The notes below the pieces were generated by a model. It did no database searches, was not told the origin of the DNA, and saw nothing but the letters and a program-made list of their open reading frames with translations. A DNA stretch of 6,385 bases from positions 1 through 6,385 of the forward strand of contig WFOP01000307.1 in NCBI GenBank assembly GCA_015487985.1, read 5' to 3'. Made by a program: the position numbers and the translations under genes. The DNA is from Hyphomicrobiales bacterium (GTDB taxonomy: Bacteria; Pseudomonadota; Alphaproteobacteria; Rhizobiales; Devosiaceae). This document shows, piece by piece, positions 1-6,088 of the stretch. How positions within the stretch are numbered: position 1 is the stretch's first letter; the number at the start of each line of letters is the position of its first letter.

Positions 1-1501
1 GCTCAATTTCAGCCACGGACAGCTCGTCTTCCACCAACCCCTTGATGATGGCATCAAGCACCGGATAAGGGGGCAGGCTGTCCTGATCCTTCTGATCCGG
101 GCGCAATTCGGCGGTTGGGGCTTTGTCAATTATGGTTTGGGGGATGACCATGCCCGAATTTCCAAGACAATCGCCCGGCATATGCGCGTTGCGCCAGTCC
201 GCCAGATGATAGCACTGCATTTTAAGCAGGTCTTTTATCGGGTTGAAGCCCCCGTTCATATCCCCGTAAATCGTGGCATAGCCCACCGCCAGTTCAGACT
301 TGTTGCCGGTGGTGAGCAGCATGGAACCCAGTTTGTTTGACACCGCCATCAGCACCACCCCGCGCATGCGGGACTGGATGTTTTCTTCCGTCACATCGGC
401 CTCATGCCCGGCAAAAATCTGAGACAGGTCAGCATTCACCGCTTCAACCGGGTCGCCAATGGGCACGATATCATAACGGATACCAAGCCGACTCGCACAT
501 TCTTTGGCGTCGGCAAGGCTTTCTTTGGAAGTATAGCGATAGGGCAGCATGATGGCGTGCACATTTTCCGGCCCCAGCGCATCGGCGGCCATTGCGGCAA
601 CGATGGCGGAATCTATGCCCCCCGACAGCCCCAGCACCACCGATTTGAAACCGTTTTTGTGGATATAATCACGCAATCCCAGCACACAGGCGCGCCATGG
701 GGCTTCATCAACGGACACCAGATCGGTATTTGTGCCTTTAACGCAAGTCCATTTGCCAGCGGTTTTTTCCCATTGCGAAATCACCAACTCACATTCAAAC
801 GACATGCCTTCAAACACTATTTTGCCGTGTTCATCCATGCCAAAACTTGCGCCGTCAAACACCAGTTCGTCCTGCCCGCCAACCTGATTGAGATATAGCA
901 GCGGCAGGCCGGTTTCTTTAATGCGCCGGCGCACTTCACCAAAGCGAATACCCTGTTTATCGCGCCAGTATGGCGACCCGTTGGGGCAAAGAAAAATCTG
1001 TGCCCCTGCCTTGGCAAGCGAATGGCAGGCGTCAGGCGCCCAGATGTCTTCGCAGATGGGCACCCCGACCGAAACACCCTTGATGTCGATGGGCTTGGGG
1101 GCGGGGCCAGCGGCAAAATAGCGCTTTTCATAAAATACATCATCATTGGGCAGGCGATGTTTGAAGCGCTTCTCACGGATATGTCCGTTTTCAATCAGAA
1201 CAACTCCATTAAAAAGATCTGAACCCTCACGCCAAAGCGTAGGCATCAGGATTGATAGAGAAGACTTTTCAGTTTTTTTGGCAAACCTGTTCAGGACTTT
1301 AATGGCGTCCGTCACGAATTGTGGTTTGAACAGCAAATCTTCGGGAAAATAGCCGGTCAGAAACAATTCGGAAAATAAAAGAATATCAACGCCTGCACCT
1401 TCTGCCCTCTGAACAGCGTCAAGGGCAAGGGTCAGATTTTCCTCAAGTGCACCCACTTTGGGATTGAGCTGAGCCAGCGCGATTTTAAGATGTTTGGTCA
1501 A
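1..1501 (-). CDS. nadE: Glutamine-dependent NAD(+) synthetase, C-terminus cut by window edge
   Basis: This cytoplasmic enzyme makes NAD from deamido-NAD, ATP and glutamine, the last step of NAD synthesis. I translated 500 codons without a stop. Residues about 5-255 are a nitrilase-type glutaminase domain with the expected catalytic triad: Glu45 (SELFLTGYFPED), Lys114 (KRFKHRLPN) and Cys150 (VPICEDIW). Residues about 265-500 are the synthetase domain, with the ATP-pyrophosphatase loop SGGIDS at 293-298, then PYRYTSKES, TTGNKSELAVGYATIYGDMNG and the late family motif AELRPDQKDQDSLPPY. The family is usually around 540-560 residues, so roughly 50 C-terminal residues lie outside the window. The start is TTG: an in-frame TAG at 1520-1522 lies seven codons upstream, no ATG or GTG falls between, and the first in-frame ATG downstream is residue 86, which would remove the catalytic Glu. 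The gene follows the beta-barrel gene in the same direction after 307 bp of palindromic DNA, so it is probably transcribed separately. Confidence 0.96.
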   Translation of the reverse strand, partial: MTKHLKIALAQLNPKVGALEENLTLALDAVQRAEGAGVDILLFSELFLTGYFPEDLLFKPQFVTDAIKVLNRFAKKTEKSSLSILMPTLWREGSDLFNGVVLIENGHIREKRFKHRLPNDDVFYEKRYFAAGPAPKPIDIKGVSVGVPICEDIWAPDACHSLAKAGAQIFLCPNGSPYWRDKQGIRFGEVRRRIKETGLPLLYLNQVGGQDELVFDGASFGMDEHGKIVFEGMSFECELVISQWEKTAGKWTCVKGTNTDLVSVDEAPWRACVLGLRDYIHKNGFKSVVLGLSGGIDSAIVAAMAADALGPENVHAIMLPYRYTSKESLADAKECASRLGIRYDIVPIGDPVEAVNADLSQIFAGHEADVTEENIQSRMRGVVLMAVSNKLGSMLLTTGNKSELAVGYATIYGDMNGGFNPIKDLLKMQCYHLADWRNAHMPGDCLGNSGMVIPQTIIDKAPTAELRPDQKDQDSLPPYPVLDAIIKGLVEDELSVAEIE

Positions 1502-1510
1502 GTAAAGATT

Positions 1511-1516
1511 TTCCCT
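1511..1516 (-). promoter_or_regulatory. Ribosome binding site of nadE
   Basis: AGGGAA on the minus strand lies 9 nt before the TTG start codon. It supports the unusual start, and it sits only 4 nt from the foot of the perfect hairpin at 1521-1557, so folding of that hairpin could affect ribosome access. Confidence 0.6.
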
Positions 1517-1520
1517 GCGC

Positions 1521-1557
1521 TAGATTGCAGTTTTGATTTCATCAAAACTGCAATCTA
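1521..1557. repeat. Perfect 17-bp inverted repeat with 3-nt loop upstream of nadE
   Basis: The left arm TAGATTGCAGTTTTGAT (1521-1537) is the exact reverse complement of the right arm ATCAAAACTGCAATCTA (1541-1557), with TTC between. The stem is AT-rich and has no following T-run in either direction, so it does not look like a normal intrinsic terminator. It lies in the presumed nadE leader, 19 bp upstream of the start codon. It could be an RNA hairpin that controls translation or stability, an operator for a dimeric repressor, or the remains of a palindromic mobile repeat; the sequence alone does not decide. Confidence 0.9.
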
Positions 1558-1570
1558 ATCTCTTATTTAG

Positions 1571-1730
1571 CGTGTCATTTATCCAATAACCGGTGCCCAC
1601 TTATCGGTGACGCGTTTCTTTTCTGACGCGCGTCATTTATCCGATAACCGGTGCCCACTTATCGGTGACGCGTTTCTTTTCTGACGCGCGTCATTTATCC
1701 GATAACCGGTGCCCACTTATCGGTGACGCG
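1571..1730. repeat. Tandem array: three 44-bp hairpin elements at 58-bp period
   Basis: Copies lie at 1571-1614, 1629-1672 and 1687-1730, separated by two identical 14-bp spacers, TTTCTTTTCTGACG. Each copy has an outer stem CGCGTCA/TGACGCG, a one-sided TTTAT bulge, an inner stem CCGATAA/TTATCGG and an 11-nt loop CCGGTGCCCAC. Copies 2 and 3 are identical; copy 1 differs at two bases, T1573 and A1585, both in left arms. At each spacer-copy junction there is also a perfect 12-bp palindrome TGACGCGCGTCA (1624-1635 and 1682-1693). The array occupies most of the 307-bp gap between the beta-barrel gene and nadE, and no reading frame there looks coding. It resembles REP-like extragenic palindromes or the multiple terminal repeats of some transposons, but no transposase is nearby and I do not recognise the family. 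Confidence 0.93.
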
Positions 1731-1737
1731 CTATAAA

Positions 1738-1765
1738 TGCGCGGCAAGACTTATCGTGCCACGCA
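1738..1765 (-). terminator. Probable terminator of the beta-barrel gene
   Basis: On the minus strand TGCGTGGCA (1765-1757) pairs with TGCCGCGCA (1746-1738) across a 10-nt loop, giving nine base pairs with one G-U wobble. It starts 43 nt after the stop of the beta-barrel gene and is followed by TTTATA, a weak T-tract. Position and GC-rich stem fit an intrinsic terminator; the short T-tract lowers certainty. Its loop contains ACTTATCG (1749-1756, plus strand), an octamer also present in every copy of the adjacent array. Confidence 0.45.
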
Positions 1766-1808
1766 AAATCGAGCAAGGGGGAAGACAAAAGAACCTGCGC
1801 CTATCCGA

Positions 1809-2762
1809 TTAGAAACTGCCGGTTATTTCGGCCAGCGCGCCAACCCGGAAAAACTCAAGACCGGAGATATTGCCGATATAGTTTTGTTCGGTGGTCGGTG
1901 TTGCCACCTGACGGGCAGTAAAGGACATGGTGGATTCTCCCGTCAGATACCAACCACGGGCCCCCACGCGAAATGTCAGGTTGTCGGTGGGATGAAAACC
2001 GAGCATCGCCTCGCCACTGGCCCCGTAAAGCCGCCCATCAATCGTGCCGGAAGATCCTTGTGTATAAAGGTTTCCGCCCGAAAGGAAATCAGGATAAAAC
2101 AGGGCGCCATAAACACCGCTCAGCTTAGCATAGGGAATAACCGCCGCTTCCGCCGTAAAGTCAATTTTATCCCCCAGGTCCGCGCGAAGGGACAGACCCA
2201 GACGCAAAGCATGGATTTCGGTCATATTGGTTTCGCTATTTCCCCCTCCAGAGGAGGTGGTGAATGTTGCCCGGCCCATGTCAGGATTATCGGCAATATA
2301 CTGATATCCGACAAAGCCCCCCATCTGAACCACATCGCCCCCGAAAGGCTGCATGCCCAGGTCAGCTCCGGCATAACCGATATATCCGCCCGCCATGGTC
2401 TGATCGCCCGCCAGAGCGGGGGTGGTATAGGTGCCGGTGATCATCGCCGCATAGCCAATATTACCTTTGAGATAACTGGCGGTCGAATTGTCGTTGATAC
2501 GAAAATGCGCTTCAAGCAGGTGAGAGGTGTCTTTTGAGCTATAGTTGCCCCCAAAAGCGGTCAACGCCGAGGACCCCATGGAATACCAGTAGCGAATGCC
2601 CAGTTCAAAATCCAGGGGATCAGGTTCGTTGGGGAACCCCCATTCTTCAGGATAGGATCCGCGCAGTTCGTCGGCACCGTTCATAAAGTCAGCACTCAGG
2701 GCAGTTGCAGTTAAGCTCACAACCGCAAAGGCGGCCCCGACCAAGGATGAAATGCGACGCAT
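1809..2762 (-). CDS. Outer-membrane beta-barrel protein, function unknown
   Basis: A 317-residue secreted protein. Residues 1-24 form a Sec signal peptide: MRR, a hydrophobic run of about 18 residues, then cleavage near ATA or ALSA before DFMNGADELRG. The mature part is rich in Gly, Tyr and alternating hydrophobic/polar stretches typical of amphipathic strands, for example DFELGIRYWYSMG (51-63), MAGGYIGYAGADLGM (123-137), VVQMGGFVGYQYIA (144-157), HALRLGLSLRADLGD (184-198) and LTFRVGARGWYLTG (262-275). The last residue is Phe (ALAEITGSF), the usual signal for insertion by the BAM complex. The ATG at 2762 is chosen because GGAGAA lies 5 nt upstream and the signal peptide begins there; an in-frame TTG at 2795 would add 11 residues ahead of it. 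It may be a small porin or structural Omp25-like protein, but no substrate can be assigned. The neighbours (DAHP synthase, nadE) give no functional hint. Confidence 0.85.
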   Translation of the reverse strand: MRRISSLVGAAFAVVSLTATALSADFMNGADELRGSYPEEWGFPNEPDPLDFELGIRYWYSMGSSALTAFGGNYSSKDTSHLLEAHFRINDNSTASYLKGNIGYAAMITGTYTTPALAGDQTMAGGYIGYAGADLGMQPFGGDVVQMGGFVGYQYIADNPDMGRATFTTSSGGGNSETNMTEIHALRLGLSLRADLGDKIDFTAEAAVIPYAKLSGVYGALFYPDFLSGGNLYTQGSSGTIDGRLYGASGEAMLGFHPTDNLTFRVGARGWYLTGESTMSFTARQVATPTTEQNYIGNISGLEFFRVGALAEITGSF

Positions 2763-2767
2763 GGCGG

Positions 2768-2773
2768 TTCTCC
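2768..2773 (-). promoter_or_regulatory. Ribosome binding site deciding the beta-barrel start
   Basis: GGAGAA on the minus strand, 5 nt before the ATG at 2762. It falls inside the longer frame that begins with TTG at 2795 and therefore argues for the shorter protein. Confidence 0.7.
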
Positions 2774-2820
2774 AAAAAAGCAAATTTACAGACAATTACT
2801 GCTCTGTTTATCCCTCATTA

Positions 2821-2849
2821 AGGTTAATGTAGTGCTAAACCCCTGTTAA
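2821..2849 (-). promoter_or_regulatory. Candidate promoter of the beta-barrel gene, with palindrome over the -10
   Basis: On the minus strand TTAACA (2849-2844) and TAACCT (2826-2821) are 17 nt apart, about 60 nt before the ATG. The -35 matches consensus at five of six bases, the -10 at only three. A short inverted repeat CATTAA-GG-TTAATG (2816-2829) covers the -10 and could be an operator. This is inference from spacing alone. Confidence 0.25.
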
Positions 2850-2872
2850 GATTATCGAAAGGAAGCCCCTGC

Positions 2873-2889
2873 CCGGATGCCCTTTCCGG
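2873..2889. other. Small GC-rich hairpin in the gap between DAHP synthase and beta-barrel genes
   Basis: CCGGA and TCCGG form a 5-bp stem with a 7-nt loop, 84-100 nt after the DAHP synthase stop and upstream of the candidate beta-barrel promoter. No clear T-run follows. It may be part of the transcription boundary or mean nothing. The rest of the 2763-2972 gap shows no reading frame that looks coding. Confidence 0.2.
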
Positions 2890-2922
2890 CGCCCTCCCCC
2901 ATCAGCACACAATAATTCCCCC

Positions 2923-2946
2923 CTCCTGAGAAATCTCAAAAAGGAG
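2923..2946 (-). terminator. Weak hairpin downstream of DAHP synthase gene
   Basis: CTCCT (minus 2946-2942) pairs with AGGAG (2927-2923), enclosing a smaller GAG/CTC pairing. It starts 27 nt after the stop codon, where a terminator is expected, but is followed by a G-run rather than T, so it is a poor intrinsic terminator. Confidence 0.2.
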
Positions 2947-2972
2947 AGAATAATTGCAAAAAAATACGGGTA

Positions 2973-4313
2973 TCAGGGGCGCATTTCTTCGGCAACGAGA
3001 AACGCCAGTTCCAGCGCCTGAGAAGCGTTCAAACGCGGATCACAATGGGTGTGATAGCGATCGGAAAGGCTGGCCTCGGTGACCGCCGACACACCGCCCA
3101 CGCATTCGGTCACATCGTCCCCGGTCATTTCAAAATGCACACCCCCGGCATAGGTGCCCATCTGACGGTGAATTTCAAAAAAGGCTTTCACCTCGGCCAG
3201 CACCTTGTCAAAGGGACGGGTTTTATACCCCGATGATGCCTTGATGGTGTTGCCGTGCATGGGGTCACAACTCCAGACAACGGTCCGGCCGGCATCCTTT
3301 ACCGTTTCGATCAGTTGGGGCAGATAATCTTTGACTTTGTCGTCCCCAAAACGGGTAATCAGGGTTAAACGCCCGGCCTCGTCTTTTGGGTTGAGTTTAT
3401 CCATCAGGGCCAACAGGTCATCACGGGTCATGCTCGGGCCACACTTGACGCCAATGGGGTTGCCGATGCCAGAGAAATATTCCACATGGGCGCCGTCAGG
3501 CTGGCGGGTGCGGTCGCCAATCCACAGCATATGTCCCGAAGTGGCATACCAGTCCTGCGAAATTGAATCGCGCCGGGTCAGCGCCTGTTCATAGCCAAGC
3601 AACAAGGCCTCGTGGGAAGTGTAAAAACGCGTGCGGCGAAGATTTGGCGTGTTCTGGGAATTGATACCCAGTGCGGACATAAAAGTGATTGCATCCTTAA
3701 TCTTGTTGGCAATTTCCTCATAGCGGGGGGACGCGTCGGCATCGCGCATGAAACTTGTGGTCCATTCGTGCACGCGGGTCAGGTCGGCAAAACCACCCGA
3801 AGCAAAGGCGCGCAAGAGGTTCAGGGTAGCCGCCGATTGACGATAGCCCATGATCATGCGCTGGGGGTCGGGTACGCGTTGTTCGGCTGAAAATTCAATG
3901 CCGTTGATGATGTCCCCGCGATAGGAGGGCAGTTCAACCCCATCGACAGTTTCGGTATCGGCAGAACGGGGTTTGGCAAATTGTCCGGCAACCCGGCCCA
4001 CTTTAACCACGGGTTTTGACGCCCCGTGGGTCAGCACCACTGCCATCTGCAAAAACACCTGAAAGAAATCCCGGATATGATCGGCTTCGTGCTCGGCAAA
4101 ACTTTCAGCACAATCCCCCCCCTGCAACAAAAAGGCATTTCCCGTTGCCACCTGAGCGAGATCTTCCCTGAGGGAGCGGGCTTCCCCTGCAAATACCAGC
4201 GGGGGAAATTTTGCCAACCGGGACTCCGCATTTTCCAGCGCTGCGGCATCAGGATAGTTTGGCACCTGCAAAACAGGTTTTTGACGCCATGAATCAGGGG
4301 TCCAGTTACTCAT
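2973..4313 (-). CDS. aroG: Class II 3-deoxy-7-phosphoheptulonate (DAHP) synthase
   Basis: This cytoplasmic enzyme condenses phosphoenolpyruvate with erythrose 4-phosphate to give DAHP, the first committed step of the shikimate pathway to aromatic amino acids. The 446-residue protein is full length for the plant/Mycobacterium-type class II family (symbol varies between genomes). Visible signatures are [14 protein letters not shown] (62-75), [14 protein letters not shown] (104-117), [13 protein letters not shown] (282-294), CDPMHGNT (349-356), [15 protein letters not shown] (390-404) and [16 protein letters not shown] (423-438). The four metal ligands expected from the Mycobacterium tuberculosis enzyme are all present: Cys68, His353, Glu395 and Asp425. 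The N-terminus [13 protein letters not shown] is the usual family start, and an in-frame TAA at 4320-4322 makes the ATG at 4313 the first possible start, though the Shine-Dalgarno is weak (GAG about 11 nt upstream). It is transcribed alone, divergent from the VIT transporter. I see no leader peptide rich in aromatic codons, so attenuation is not indicated; feedback control of the protein is likely from the family. Confidence 0.97.
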   Translation of the reverse strand: MSNWTPDSWRQKPVLQVPNYPDAAALENAESRLAKFPPLVFAGEARSLREDLAQVATGNAFLLQGGDCAESFAEHEADHIRDFFQVFLQMAVVLTHGASKPVVKVGRVAGQFAKPRSADTETVDGVELPSYRGDIINGIEFSAEQRVPDPQRMIMGYRQSAATLNLLRAFASGGFADLTRVHEWTTSFMRDADASPRYEEIANKIKDAITFMSALGINSQNTPNLRRTRFYTSHEALLLGYEQALTRRDSISQDWYATSGHMLWIGDRTRQPDGAHVEYFSGIGNPIGVKCGPSMTRDDLLALMDKLNPKDEAGRLTLITRFGDDKVKDYLPQLIETVKDAGRTVVWSCDPMHGNTIKASSGYKTRPFDKVLAEVKAFFEIHRQMGTYAGGVHFEMTGDDVTECVGGVSAVTEASLSDRYHTHCDPRLNASQALELAFLVAEEMRP

Positions 4314-4370
4314 GTTATTTTACTCAATTACTCTTGTTGTTAAGGGTCGGGTTTGGCTTGGAATAACAGG

Positions 4371-4399
4371 GCTTTAGCAAAACCCCTCAACTATGCCAA
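4371..4399 (-). promoter_or_regulatory. Candidate promoter of the DAHP synthase gene
   Basis: On the minus strand TTGGCA (4399-4394) is followed after 17 nt by TAAAGC (4376-4371), about 58 nt before the ATG. The -35 is good, the -10 poor. It faces away from the transporter promoter in the same 215-bp divergent gap. Confidence 0.3.
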
Positions 4400-4465
4400 G
4401 CTGGAACTGTGTTTCAATCTCCGCGCAATGGGGATGCCCCGGCTTTACCCCCCCAAAATTCCGGG

Positions 4466-4494
4466 TTCACCTCACCGGCATACCCCTCTATAAG
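4466..4494 (+). promoter_or_regulatory. Candidate promoter of the VIT transporter gene
   Basis: TTCACC (4466-4471) and TATAAG (4489-4494) are separated by 17 nt, giving a leader of about 28 nt before the ATG at 4529. This fits a sigma-70 type promoter. I could not recognise a Fur, Irr or MntR operator around it. Confidence 0.4.
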
Positions 4495-4528
4495 GCTTTA
4501 CACGAAATCAGAGAAAATCGGCACGAAT

Positions 4529-5257
4529 ATGGAACATTCCCACGACCCAAAGGATATCGCCGCCCGCCTCGCTCTGGGACCACAGGTCAACTATCTGCGC
4601 GACTGGATTTATGGGGGGATTGATGGTGCCGTCACCACTTTTGCCATTGTTGCAGGGGTCGTTGGCGCTGACCTGAATGCAGGGATTGTGCTGATTTTGG
4701 GGGTTGCAAACCTGTTGGCGGACGGATTTTCCATGGCCGCCTCCAATTATTCAGGCACCAAGGCGGAAATTGATGATTACCGGCGCATCGAGCAGATTGA
4801 AATTCGCCATATTCGTAATGACCCGGAAGGGGAACGCGAAGAATTGCGCCAGATTTACCGGGCCAAGGGCTTTGAGGGGGAAGAACTTGAAGCCATGGTC
4901 AAATTGTTGTCCGCCCATGAAAAAGTATGGACCGATACAATGCTGAACGAAGAATACGGGCTTTCCCATGTCCAACGGTCCCCCATGCTTGCGGCGTGGG
5001 CGACATTTGTCGCCTTTATCATTTGCGGTGCGGTGCCCCTGATACCGTTTGTTATCGGCATGGAGGCCAGCGCGCTGGCAGCAGCTTATGCCACCGGGGT
5101 GGTATTCTTTATCATCGGGGCCATGAAGTCGAACTGGTCAACGCAGAAATGGTACTTCAGCGGGCTTGAAACCTTTATTATCGGAATGGCGGCTGCCGGC
5201 ATGGCCTATGGGGTTGGCGTGTTGCTGCGCGGGCTGGCAAATGGCGTGGGGGGGTAG
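4529..5257 (+). CDS. VIT1/CCC1-family iron/manganese transporter
   Basis: A 242-residue inner-membrane protein of the vacuolar iron transporter family, whose known members move Fe2+ or Mn2+ out of the cytosol, usually by proton exchange. Layout: TM1 about 26-47 with YGGIDGAVTTFAIVAGVVGA, TM2 about 51-72 with LGVANLLADGFSMAASNYSG, a charged cytoplasmic metal-binding domain about 80-148 rich in Glu (GEREELRQIYRAKGFEGEEL, then HEKVWTDTMLNEEYGL), then TM3 about 152-176, TM4 about 180-200 and TM5 about 212-236. Asp32 in TM1 and Met69 in TM2 match positions important for metal passage in plant VIT1. The frame stays open upstream to a GTG at 4409, but that 40-residue extension is unlike the family and overlaps the promoter; MEHSHDPKDIAARLALGPQVNY is the natural start, though without a strong ribosome site. 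A role in iron or manganese detoxification is inferred; which metal cannot be told. It converges on the ABC operon with 23 bp between stops. Confidence 0.93.
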   Translation: MEHSHDPKDIAARLALGPQVNYLRDWIYGGIDGAVTTFAIVAGVVGADLNAGIVLILGVANLLADGFSMAASNYSGTKAEIDDYRRIEQIEIRHIRNDPEGEREELRQIYRAKGFEGEELEAMVKLLSAHEKVWTDTMLNEEYGLSHVQRSPMLAAWATFVAFIICGAVPLIPFVIGMEASALAAAYATGVVFFIIGAMKSNWSTQKWYFSGLETFIIGMAAAGMAYGVGVLLRGLANGVGG

Positions 5258-5280
5258 CGGAGGAAAACAGGCACTTTTTT

Positions 5281-6072
5281 TCACACATTTCGCCCCTGAC
5301 AAATCTGACTATTTCGCCAGACCCTTGATGGCTCGATTGCCACATAGACCGACAAGGCAACGACAAGCAGCGCAATGAGCAGGCCCAACCCCGTTTGCCG
5401 GGAAAATATTTCTTCGCGAAACACAGCCCGCAAACCGTTGACCACATGCTTGATGGGGTTGAAATCGGAAATAATCTGCAACCAGCGCGGGGCCAGCGAC
5501 ATGGGCAATAATATCCCCGAAAGAAGCAGGATTGGCAGAGCAAAGGAATTAACCATCGGGGCCAAAGCATCTTCGCTTTTCAGGGCCAGCGCCGCGGCAT
5601 AGGACAGATAGGAAAATGCGGCGGCCAGCAACGCGATGATAAAAAGCCCAACGCCAAATGCTGCCGGAGAAATTTTCAAGCCAAGCAAATGGCTCAACCC
5701 GATGAGAACGGCCCCCTGAACGCTGACCACAATGACATCGCGCATCACCATACCCGTGAGCAATGCAGTTGTGTGGACCGGCGTCACCAGCATCCGCTCA
5801 ATTACCCCTGCCCGCCATTCCGCAATAATACCGAACCCGACAAACGCCGCCCCGAATATTCCCAGTTGAACCAGCAAACCGGGCACAAATATCCGCCATG
5901 CGTCCCCGGGGGGAAAGCCTGGAGCCTGTGTAACCGATTGAAGAATTGGCCCGAACAATGTGAGGTATAAAATTGGCTGCATCAGGGAAATCACCATCCA
6001 GATGGGATTTTGCAGAGCCAGTTTCATGGCGCGGCCAAAAATAACCGAGGTGTCGGAGAAATACTGTTTCAT
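5281..6072 (-). CDS. ABC-2 type transporter permease (DrrB-like)
   Basis: The 263-residue membrane subunit of an ABC exporter. About six membrane segments are visible: 24-46, 60-82, 106-130, 138-163, 174-194 and 229-246. Family marks include the N-terminal region NPIWMVISLMQPILYLTLFG (22-41), the loop EWRAGVIERMLVTPVHTTAL (85-104) typical of daunorubicin-resistance permeases, and the conserved LSGILLPMSLAP...NPIKHVVNGLRA stretch (184-216). The frame is open upstream to 6243, but that part overlaps the ATPase gene in another frame and has no family similarity; the ATG at 6072 has AAGGA 7 nt upstream and begins with the expected MKQYF-type short cytosolic lead. It follows the ATPase by 16 nt and both would be co-transcribed. 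Substrates in this family range from drugs to lipids and polysaccharides, and nothing here decides between them. The C-terminus (SQICQGRNV) is short and unremarkable. Confidence 0.92.
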   Translation of the reverse strand: MKQYFSDTSVIFGRAMKLALQNPIWMVISLMQPILYLTLFGPILQSVTQAPGFPPGDAWRIFVPGLLVQLGIFGAAFVGFGIIAEWRAGVIERMLVTPVHTTALLTGMVMRDVIVVSVQGAVLIGLSHLLGLKISPAAFGVGLFIIALLAAAFSYLSYAAALALKSEDALAPMVNSFALPILLLSGILLPMSLAPRWLQIISDFNPIKHVVNGLRAVFREEIFSRQTGLGLLIALLVVALSVYVAIEPSRVWRNSQICQGRNV

Positions 6073-6079
6073 GTTCAAA

Positions 6080-6084
6080 TCCTT
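6080..6084 (-). promoter_or_regulatory. Ribosome binding site of the ABC permease
   Basis: AAGGA on the minus strand, 7 nt before the ATG at 6072, in the 16-nt gap after the ATPase stop codon. It fixes the permease start against the longer open frame. Confidence 0.7.
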
Positions 6085-6088
6085 GTTT

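Noticed and set aside
404..898. A 164-codon open frame on the plus strand
   Set aside because: It lies opposite nadE, whose frame is continuous with all catalytic motifs; the antisense product resembles nothing.
1521..1557. Intrinsic terminator
   Set aside because: The stem is AT-rich, no T-run follows on either strand, and it lies just before the nadE start rather than behind a gene.
1571..1730. CRISPR array
   Set aside because: The two spacers are identical and only 14 bp, the repeats are hairpins with internal symmetry, and no cas gene is nearby.
1737..2537. A 266-codon open frame on the plus strand
   Set aside because: It is antisense to the beta-barrel gene, has low-complexity basic composition and no recognisable motif, while the minus strand shows a signal peptide, ribosome site and C-terminal Phe.
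2763..2795. Longer start (TTG) for the beta-barrel protein
   Set aside because: It would put 11 residues ahead of a normal signal peptide and place the ribosome site inside the coding region.
4409..4528. N-terminal extension of the VIT transporter from a GTG
   Set aside because: The 40 residues are Pro/Ser-rich without family similarity and overlap the likely promoter; the family starts near the ATG at 4529.
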